A stretch of DNA of 64,000 nt from Sphingobacteriales bacterium (GTDB lineage Bacteria > Bacteroidota > Bacteroidia > Chitinophagales > CAIOSU01). A program made the translations under genes and the position numbers. The notes under the pieces are model-generated. The model did not search any database. It worked only from the letters and a program-made list of their open reading frames with translations, and was not told the DNA's origin. The stretch's first letter is position 1. Each line of letters begins with the position of its first letter. The stretch spans positions 1 to 64,000 of the forward strand of contig JAIXUD010000009.1 in NCBI GenBank assembly GCA_027483645.1, read 5' to 3'. Positions 25,660 to 32,497 of this stretch are shown here, one piece after another.

Positions 25660-26238
25660 TTAATTACACAACAGCGTAATCACATCCGTTTCAATACGGT
25701 TACTGAAATTGCCGGAGCGGTCTTTCACTACTATGCTATACCGCACGCTGTCGGTAACTTGGCCAGGAAGGCAAAACTCATTAGTAAGCAGCACGGTGAT
25801 AGTGCCGGATATGGCCTCGGTGGCGCCTTTCGGTGGTATGTAAGGTACGTTGAACGTCTTCAGGCAACGAATGGTATCGCCAGCAACAATATTGATGTAC
25901 CGGCTATCCAATATAAACAAGGAAAAAGTAGGGTGGTTATAGCAACTGCTGTCACACAGTTCACAATCGTCAGTACTTAAATCTTCAAAGCCCAAGTCAC
26001 CATCGCCATCAGTAAACTTAAACTCAATGTACAGGCTATCGCTTAACTGGCGGATGGTATCTTTCGAAACCGAAACCAGCTCCAGCTCCGGCTCATCAGG
26101 AAAGCGCGGCGGCTCAACACAACCAGTGCTAGACAAAAGATACAAGACACCAAACACCAGACAACTAACGTAAAATATACGATGTACGAAGTACGATGCA
26201 ATACAGCGCTGTAAGTGTATAGGTCTATTCATATCCAA
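25660..26238 (-). CDS. Lipoprotein, 192 aa, signal peptide encoded by spacer-type repeat DNA
   Basis: The N-terminus runs to a lipobox Cys (LYLLSSTGC). The mature domain has FKFTDGDGDLGFED, a Bacteroidota motif seen in small beta-sandwich lipoproteins. Four Cys near the middle (CELCDSSCYN) are likely disulphides. The codons for the hydrophobic stretch match words typical of spacers in this genome: a CATCGTACTTCGTACATCG string and a CTTGTATC/CTTGTCT string. It looks as if repeat DNA was captured as the signal-peptide coding sequence. It could also be that the true start lies further in. Confidence 0.72.
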   Translation of the reverse strand: MDMNRPIHLQRCIASYFVHRIFYVSCLVFGVLYLLSSTGCVEPPRFPDEPELELVSVSKDTIRQLSDSLYIEFKFTDGDGDLGFEDLSTDDCELCDSSCYNHPTFSLFILDSRYINIVAGDTIRCLKTFNVPYIPPKGATEAISGTITVLLTNEFCLPGQVTDSVRYSIVVKDRSGNFSNRIETDVITLLCN

Positions 26239-26249
26239 TCACTATTTAC

Positions 26250-26284
26250 TAGTCCATGGTCCATCGTCTATGGTCCTTGGTCCC
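26250..26284. repeat. GGTCCATCGTC word string in the spacer before the LuxE-like gene
   Basis: GTCCATGGTCCATCGTCTAT, then GGTCCTTGGTCCC, are four imperfect copies of one word. The same class occurs at 2823, 20721, 31602 and 59073. Confidence 0.65.
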
Positions 26285-26328
26285 AACTATAACTACAATA
26301 TTAGCAAGAATATTGCTAACATTACCGC

Positions 26329-27330
26329 GTGTTTTCAGCAGAGCAACTCAAACAATGGCACCAGCGACTTTTCGCGTTGGATGAGGAAGGTTTCGAAGCC
26401 TTGACATTGGCAGTATTTCAATACCAAGCGGCACACAACCCCGTATATGCGGAGTACCTGCGCCTGCGCCGAATTTCCCCAGCCAGCATCCACCAGCTTT
26501 ACCAAATACCCTTTCTGCCCATTGAGCTGTTTAAGTCACACCATGTAATTACTGGTAATTATACCCCTGAAGTGGTGTTTGAAAGTAGCCGTACAACCGG
26601 GCAGGTGTCCTCGCAGCACTTGGTAGTCGATGCAGCGCTATATCGAAACATATATTTGGAGGGCTTTGAAAGGGCTTTCGGCGAAATTAAAGACCATTGC
26701 ATACTAGCCTTACTGCCTTCATACTTAGAGCGAAGCAACAGCTCTCTAGTATCTATGGCTCAAGGGCTTATGGATGCATCACAGCATCCGTCCAACGGCT
26801 TCTACCTCAACAACTTACAAGATTTGGTAGAAAAGCTAGAGCAATTGATTGTAAACGGCACCCCCACCCTACTGTTGGGCGTATCGTTCGGTCTGCTCGA
26901 TTTGGCTGAGCAACACCCCATGCCGCTGCACCACATAAAAATAATGGAAACCGGGGGTATGAAGGGCCGCCGAAAAGAACTGCTCCGTGAAGAGCTGCAT
27001 GACATGCTAAAAACAGCCTTCCAAGTACCGCAGATATATAGTGAATATGGCATGACTGAACTGCTCTCGCAAGCCTATACCGATGGCAGTGATTGGTTTA
27101 CACCCCCGCCTTGGTTGCGCGCGCTAGCCAGGGATGCTTATGACCCTTTCCATACTTTCGAAACGCCATCAACCGGAGCGCTCAACATTATAGACTTGGG
27201 CAACATCCATTCTTGCGCTTTCATCGCCACTTCCGACCTTGTTACCCTCCACCCGAACGGCGCTGCGTTCAAGGTTCTTGGCAGAATGGACTTGAGCGAA
27301 ACCCGGGGCTGTAACTTGATGGTTTTGTAA
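26329..27330 (+). CDS. LuxE/PaaK-like acyl-protein synthetase
   Basis: The 333-residue protein belongs to the LuxE-type adenylate-forming enzymes, which activate fatty acids and transfer the acyl group to a Cys. It has the family features ESSRTTGQVSS (ATP-binding loop), GVSFGLLDL and the active-site ETGGMKGRRKE, then IYSEYGMTELLSQAY. Relatives in Bacteroidota are common and not linked to luminescence; no LuxC or LuxD gene is nearby. The start is GTG (26329). Confidence 0.85.
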   Translation: MFSAEQLKQWHQRLFALDEEGFEALTLAVFQYQAAHNPVYAEYLRLRRISPASIHQLYQIPFLPIELFKSHHVITGNYTPEVVFESSRTTGQVSSQHLVVDAALYRNIYLEGFERAFGEIKDHCILALLPSYLERSNSSLVSMAQGLMDASQHPSNGFYLNNLQDLVEKLEQLIVNGTPTLLLGVSFGLLDLAEQHPMPLHHIKIMETGGMKGRRKELLREELHDMLKTAFQVPQIYSEYGMTELLSQAYTDGSDWFTPPPWLRALARDAYDPFHTFETPSTGALNIIDLGNIHSCAFIATSDLVTLHPNGAAFKVLGRMDLSETRGCNLMVL

Positions 27331-27416
27331 TTATAATGCACGCCATCCTTTTACTTGGTAAAGCGTACACTATTATTTATTTTCGCTTTGCATTACACTA
27401 CTTAAAGTACCTATCG

Positions 27417-30167
27417 ATGTTTAAAAGGGCCTTACTGATACAGCTTTTGCTGTTGGCAACTTATTATTTCAACTTTGCCCAGCCACTTCCTGAAAACTAC
27501 CAACCACTTAAATCCACGGGAGAGATACCCAAGGATATGATTATTAAATCCTCGAAGAAATACGAGATAGAGAAAAGTACTATTGACAAATCCGAATCAA
27601 AAAGAGATAGGAAGAGCAAAGAGAGCTTTTACCTATCTACCTACTTCGAGATTGATAAGATGCTGTTGAGCGGTATGGTGAGTTTCAACGACCCCATTAC
27701 CGTGTACCTCAATAAGATTGTGGATTTGCTGCTGAAAGATGAGCCTGCGCTGCGCAAGCAGGTAAGGGTGTATACCATGAAAAGCCCAGAGGTAAACGCT
27801 TTCGCTACCAACCAAGGCATCATCTTTGTAAACTTGGGCCTACTAGCTAAAGTACAATCGGAAGCGGAGTTGGCCTTTATCTTGGCCCACGAGATTATCC
27901 ACGTAGAGAAGAAACACTCCCTAAACAAGTACCTGAAAGTAAAAACCATTGAGCGCGATAAAGAGCTTTACAACGACCTATCGCTTGATGATAAGTTGGC
28001 CACAGTTAACCACTACTCTCGCGAGCTGGAGACCGAAGCCGACGAGCATGGCCTTACCCGTTTCTTAAAGGCTGGCTATAGTTTGGATGCCATTGGTGGT
28101 GCTTTTCAAGCGCTGGCTTACTCCCACCGCCCATTTGTGGAGGATGAATTTGACTATAAATGGCTGGAGAGCGGCACGTTTACCTTCCCTGAGGAGTTTG
28201 ACCGTAAGCGTGTAAACTTGGTAAAAGGAGCAGAAGACGAGGACGACGACTCCACTAGCACCCACCCAAGCGTGGAGAAACGCCAAGCCCACATACAAGA
28301 GAAAACAAAAGACGTATCGCCAGAAGGCAGAAAGCTATCCATCGTTTCGGAAGCGGAGTTTATGGCTGCGCGTGAGTTTTCCCAGTTTGAGATTTGCCGA
28401 TTGCACGTGCTGCGGCAGCGCTACGATTTGGCCATTTACGAGGCACAAGTGCTACTGAAACAATACCCTGACAACCTTTACCTGAAAAAGCTGAAGCTTA
28501 AAGCCATGGCCGCTATGGCCTACTATACCAACAGTGGCATTAGCATTAGTGAATGGGAAGACTATGTGAACGAAGACCAGCAAGGCAACCTGCAACGCGC
28601 CTACCACTTCTTTTTGAGCTTGGCAGTGGATGGTGACTATATTGCAACGGTTGCTACCCGCTACAGCTGGCAGCTAAAGCAGGAATACCCACAAGACAAG
28701 GAGATTGCCACCATTGCCGATAGTATGATGCACCTGCTTTTTTATGAGCGCGAGGTGGACCCAGAGTTTTTCTCTATGACTGAGCGCACCCAGGCCGAAA
28801 CTGACTCGATACAATTGGAGTATGTATATGACAAAGACCCTGCTAAAAGGCCAAGCGAGGTACTCGCAACCATAGTAGATGAAAAAGGCGATACCATAAC
28901 TGAGGGTGTGGAACCTGACAGCAGCACTAGCAAAACCCGATCAACCTTGATGGGCAAAACCATCAAAACAACAATGGATGATGCAACCAATGAAGGCGAA
29001 GTGGTGACATTGGAGGAAGAATTTGAGGAAGAAGTAGATACGGTATTGGCTACTACCGTGGCCGAAGCAAAGAAATTGGGCATAAAACTTACAGGCTATG
29101 AGAAATACCAGCTTAAGCATAGGGAAAAGTACCAACTAAAGGGCATCAAAAGGGATGGCACAATGGTGTATGACGACTCAGAAGATAGCTACAGTAATGA
29201 TAATAAAACAGAGGAAACGGCAGAAGACAATAAACGTGCTAGCCATAGCGGCTTAATAAGGGCATCGGAAGCAGATAGCACCTTAGTTGACAGTGACACC
29301 ACCTTAGTTGATGGCGACACTAGCCTTGCTCGTGCCTTAATAACTGCGGCAATTGATACAGTGACTGTTTATTACCACGATTTCGAAGAGCCTATTGACG
29401 AGGATTTCCATAAATACGCCTTTGTTGATTTTGCCGATGACGAATCGTTTATGAAGAGGGCCAAAACCCTGAGCAAGCAGCGCGAGAATGACGATGACTT
29501 TGAAATGAGCAAAACCCAAAAGAAAGACAGGCAGAAAGAACGCGAATTGAATGAAAACCGTGGTTTTGCTTTGGATATTGATAAAGTGGTAATCATTAAC
29601 CCTAGGTACAGCAAAATAAACTTGGTAAACCAAGAGAAGCAGCAATACCTCACCTCAGAAAAGAATCAAAAGCGCTTTAGTAGGTTGTTGACTGTGAATG
29701 CCGATGCCAGCGGTATAAAATATGAACTGATTGACAACAAGGAACTGAAAAACAAAGAAACAGCCGAGTTTAATGACATCGCCTTCTTAAACGAATGGGT
29801 AGATGAGCGGTTGGACTTGGGCAGCGATGTACCCCTATCATCTATGGAGCTCTCGGAAAGGGAGGCTTTGGTGAAAAAGTACGGCACCCGCTACTTTATG
29901 TGGACAGGCAACCTGAGCGTAAAGGAAAAAGACTATCGTCGTGCATATTTCATTATGCTAAGCACGCTTTACCCGGTTACCATACCGTTTTTATTACCCA
30001 GTATGATAAGGGGGGGCAAGTACCAGATATACTACTACATCGTATTCGATATTATTGAAAACAAAATGGTACTTGGCGATGTGGTAACCGCCAACCAGCT
30101 AGAGCGCAACGACTTTTTGAACAGCCAGATTTACTATACCTTCCACCAACTAAACTACAAACGCTAA
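27417..30167 (+). CDS. Large M48-family zinc metalloprotease
   Basis: This secreted or periplasmic 916-residue protein begins with a signal peptide (LLIQLLLLATYYFNFAQ). I place the start at the ATG at 27417; an upstream ATG at 27336 adds an implausible 27 residues. The N-terminal third is an M48 peptidase: HEIIH at 158-162, and Glu205 in ELETEADEHG as third zinc ligand. The rest is a long, acidic, largely unannotated region (low-complexity Thr/Glu/Asp from about 520 to 670), with a conserved-looking end. The next gene is 4 bp downstream, so the two form an operon. Confidence 0.85.
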   Translation: MFKRALLIQLLLLATYYFNFAQPLPENYQPLKSTGEIPKDMIIKSSKKYEIEKSTIDKSESKRDRKSKESFYLSTYFEIDKMLLSGMVSFNDPITVYLNKIVDLLLKDEPALRKQVRVYTMKSPEVNAFATNQGIIFVNLGLLAKVQSEAELAFILAHEIIHVEKKHSLNKYLKVKTIERDKELYNDLSLDDKLATVNHYSRELETEADEHGLTRFLKAGYSLDAIGGAFQALAYSHRPFVEDEFDYKWLESGTFTFPEEFDRKRVNLVKGAEDEDDDSTSTHPSVEKRQAHIQEKTKDVSPEGRKLSIVSEAEFMAAREFSQFEICRLHVLRQRYDLAIYEAQVLLKQYPDNLYLKKLKLKAMAAMAYYTNSGISISEWEDYVNEDQQGNLQRAYHFFLSLAVDGDYIATVATRYSWQLKQEYPQDKEIATIADSMMHLLFYEREVDPEFFSMTERTQAETDSIQLEYVYDKDPAKRPSEVLATIVDEKGDTITEGVEPDSSTSKTRSTLMGKTIKTTMDDATNEGEVVTLEEEFEEEVDTVLATTVAEAKKLGIKLTGYEKYQLKHREKYQLKGIKRDGTMVYDDSEDSYSNDNKTEETAEDNKRASHSGLIRASEADSTLVDSDTTLVDGDTSLARALITAAIDTVTVYYHDFEEPIDEDFHKYAFVDFADDESFMKRAKTLSKQRENDDDFEMSKTQKKDRQKERELNENRGFALDIDKVVIINPRYSKINLVNQEKQQYLTSEKNQKRFSRLLTVNADASGIKYELIDNKELKNKETAEFNDIAFLNEWVDERLDLGSDVPLSSMELSEREALVKKYGTRYFMWTGNLSVKEKDYRRAYFIMLSTLYPVTIPFLLPSMIRGGKYQIYYYIVFDIIENKMVLGDVVTANQLERNDFLNSQIYYTFHQLNYKR

Positions 30168-30171
30168 GGGC

Positions 30172-30840
30172 ATGAGATACTTTATTCTTTCATTGGTGTT
30201 GGTGGCCTTTAGCCTATCGGCATTTGCACAAATACCGGGCTATGTTGGTAAAAGGCATCAGTTTACTTACACGCCATCCATATCACTTTTTGCAAACACC
30301 CTACGGAAAAAACAAAACTTCGGCACCAACTTTTACTTAAGCCATCAAGTCGGCTATGATTATGTGGTAAGTAAGAAGAAAACGATTGGGCTATTTTATG
30401 ATGTTAATAGCATGGATTTTCTGATAACCAATTATGGATTGGATGATGAAAATCAGCTAGGGCGATACACTCGCCATCAATTGGGTTTTGCTTATAAGAA
30501 ATATATGCGCAATAGCCCGTTAGCGCCACTAGGCGGATACTGGAAATTCACCATGTCAATGGCTCGTATTACCACCAAGCTAACTGGTGATTATGCTACC
30601 CTTGAAATAGGTACCCCGTATAAGTATACTGTCTTTGATGTGATGCCTGGGTTTGGCGTTGGTAGAGAATTTATTATTGCACGGTGGATTCCGTTAAACA
30701 TTGGCTTTGATGTGCAACTTCCGTTTAGGTCCATTGTCTATGCAGGTGGTACTTCAACACTTGCTGAGGCTGCAACAGGGCTAACGGTAGCCAATTCACT
30801 TCTTAAATTTAATATTGGCATTGGTATCTTAGCATTTTAA
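30172..30840 (+). CDS. Probable outer-membrane beta-barrel protein
   Basis: The 222-residue protein has a signal peptide (LVLVAFSLSAFAQ). Alternating hydrophobic/polar strands ending in aromatic residues (FLITNYGLD, LGFAYKKYMR, FTMSMARITTKL and a terminal IGIGILAF) suggest a small beta-barrel with no clear name. It starts 4 bp after the M48 gene, so it may be the substrate or outer-membrane partner of that protease; this is inference. The 3' end overlaps the convergent SDR gene by 4 bp. Confidence 0.7.
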   Translation: MRYFILSLVLVAFSLSAFAQIPGYVGKRHQFTYTPSISLFANTLRKKQNFGTNFYLSHQVGYDYVVSKKKTIGLFYDVNSMDFLITNYGLDDENQLGRYTRHQLGFAYKKYMRNSPLAPLGGYWKFTMSMARITTKLTGDYATLEIGTPYKYTVFDVMPGFGVGREFIIARWIPLNIGFDVQLPFRSIVYAGGTSTLAEAATGLTVANSLLKFNIGIGILAF

Positions 30841-31556
30841 AGGCTAATGCGGCTTATCACCTCTGTTACTTTGTTAGGGTTGGCAATAATATGGGCTAAT
30901 TCTTTGGCTACATCTTCGGCTCTATAGAGCTGGTTGTTCGCCTTCAATTGATGGAATTTTTCCACCCTACTGAACTCTAATTCGCTGCTATTCCTTATCT
31001 GGTTTTGCATTTGCGTATCTACCACGCCGGGCGCTATGCCCAATATATGCGTGCGCCCATCGTGGCGGTACTTTCGCTCTTCCACCCCTACCCTAGTGAG
31101 CATATCAACGCCTGCCTTCGAAGTGCAGTAAATGCTCCAGCCATCGTATGCAGAAGTGGCAGCCCCTGAAGTAATGTTGATGATCACCTTTTCTGCCGGG
31201 TGGCCGGCAAATTGGTGTAGAAATTTATTGGTAAGTACGGCGGGTGTAAGCAAGTTTACGTTCAATGAAGCGGCAATGTCCTCATCGCGCATTTCGCCTA
31301 AGTAGCCCATATCGCCAAGGGTTCCGGCATTGTTTACCAGCACTATGCGTTTGGTATCATCAGGATGCGGCTCAAAACTAAAGTTGAGCACCGCCTCTTG
31401 CCAAGCAAAATCCATAGTAGTGTGCCGGTAGCGGGGGTGCTCAATGGTTTGGCGGCGTGCCATACCATGCACCACATGGTGCTCATCCTTCAATAACTCC
31501 TCGGCTAAAGCCTTGCCAATACCGCTGCTGCTGCCTGTTATGTAGTAATGATTCAT
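30837..31556 (-). CDS. Short-chain dehydrogenase/reductase
   Basis: The 239-residue protein has the SDR nucleotide motif TGSSSGIG (residues 7-14), the conserved NNAG, a Ser in the INITSG strand and the catalytic YCTSK (Tyr-x-x-x-Lys). A sepiapterin reductase-like subtype is plausible because of TGSSSGIGKALAEELLK and the short C-terminus. The substrate is unknown. It is preceded by repeat-rich spacer DNA. Confidence 0.9.
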   Translation of the reverse strand: MNHYYITGSSSGIGKALAEELLKDEHHVVHGMARRQTIEHPRYRHTTMDFAWQEAVLNFSFEPHPDDTKRIVLVNNAGTLGDMGYLGEMRDEDIAASLNVNLLTPAVLTNKFLHQFAGHPAEKVIINITSGAATSAYDGWSIYCTSKAGVDMLTRVGVEERKYRHDGRTHILGIAPGVVDTQMQNQIRNSSELEFSRVEKFHQLKANNQLYRAEDVAKELAHIIANPNKVTEVISRISL

Positions 31557-31863
31557 TTGATCTGGTTTATCGGTTGATTAGTTAATCAGTTGATCGGTTT
31601 TTTGTCGACGGTCAACGGTCCATAGTCCACGGGTATTGGTTATGGATTAATAGCTACAAATTCCGGTTTGAGTATTCTAGGGTAAAAGTAACCAACAAAA
31701 TAGCAATGAAAGAAGAGCTTAAAGAACATTCAGTATACAGATGTAATTAGTTGTTCTTGGCCTTAAACCTTTGCCAAGATTAGTATTTTAAACTTACTGG
31801 GTCTTTGCTTTCTTCGGCATCACCAAAATAAACCAAACCTTGAGGAATAGCAATCAGTAATTG
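31557..31863. other. 307-bp spacer with repeat words, no supported gene
   Basis: The part next to the SDR gene (31565-31655) repeats GGTTGATTAGTTAATCAGTTGA and then GTCGACGGTCAACGG words, plus TATTGGTTATGG. The remainder (31660-31863) has no supported gene. On the minus strand the frame of the next gene continues for about 22 codons beyond its TAG stop before a TAA, but this is short enough to be chance. Confidence 0.55.
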
Positions 31864-32298
31864 CTACTCCGCTATCCTCAGCTTCTCAATCCTTTTAATC
31901 GGCCCGGGGCAGAAGTTGCGGTGGCAGTTTACACAGGCGGTAATCATTAGATTGTAATGGTTGTTGAGGTTGGGGCGCGTGGCGTTGGTGAGGTCTTGTA
32001 CCTCTTTCTTAAAGGCCATACCAAGATTGTTATACAGCAGCGAGTCGCCAATTTTACCATCGGTGGGGGTAGCGGTAAAGAGGCTATCCATCATTTCCGC
32101 ATCCCAAGCCACGCTGCCGCCGTTTACGGTAAGCTCCCGCCAATCCTTTGCTTGCTGCTCCAAGTGGCGCATATATAGGGTAAGCTCGCTATCCTTAGGC
32201 TTCTCCGCAACCACTGTCGCAGGCGTATCCGGCGCATCAGTTGCTTGGTTGCAGGCGATGATGAGGAGGGTTAGGAGTATGGGGAGGAGGTATTTCAT
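31864..32298 (-). CDS. Cytochrome c-like lipoprotein
   Basis: From the ATG at 32298 the product is 144 residues with a strong lipoprotein signal (MKYLLPILLTLLIIAC). A longer reading to 32361 puts 21 extra residues before it and is less likely. A single CVNCH haem-binding motif lies near the C-terminus after a helical region with a preceding His (LNNHYNLM), as in class II-like cytochromes c or cytochrome c domains of electron-transfer lipoproteins. The electron partner is unknown. The gene stands alone. Confidence 0.8.
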   Translation of the reverse strand: MKYLLPILLTLLIIACNQATDAPDTPATVVAEKPKDSELTLYMRHLEQQAKDWRELTVNGGSVAWDAEMMDSLFTATPTDGKIGDSLLYNNLGMAFKKEVQDLTNATRPNLNNHYNLMITACVNCHRNFCPGPIKRIEKLRIAE

Positions 32299-32342
32299 TA
32301 GGAGTAAAGTTATTGCTTTTGGGTGAAAAGGCATGTGTTGTA

Positions 32343-32392
32343 AGTTAACCACGAAGGACACTAAGGAAAATCACTATGGACACGAAGGAAAC
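32343..32392. repeat. Half element of the AACCACGAAGG family
   Basis: TTAACCACGAAGGACACTAA, followed by GGACACGAAGGAAAC, lies in the leuS upstream spacer. It is one arm of the repeat seen complete at 35512, 42104 and 61729. Confidence 0.65.
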
Positions 32393-32497
32393 ATATGGAA
32401 AGATAATCCTGCTCAAATTCCCCAAATCCTTTTCTAATCAAGGTTCAAACAACACACGAATTCCGTATTTTTACCTGCCAAATTAGAGTAACCTATT

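Noticed and set aside
26329-27330. LuxE-like gene as part of a luminescence operon
   Set aside because: No luxC, luxD, luxA or luxB gene is in the window; orphan LuxE-type enzymes are common in Bacteroidota.
31797-31863. Extension of the cytochrome-like gene past its TAG stop
   Set aside because: Only about 22 codons; an open stretch of this length occurs by chance in roughly a third of cases.
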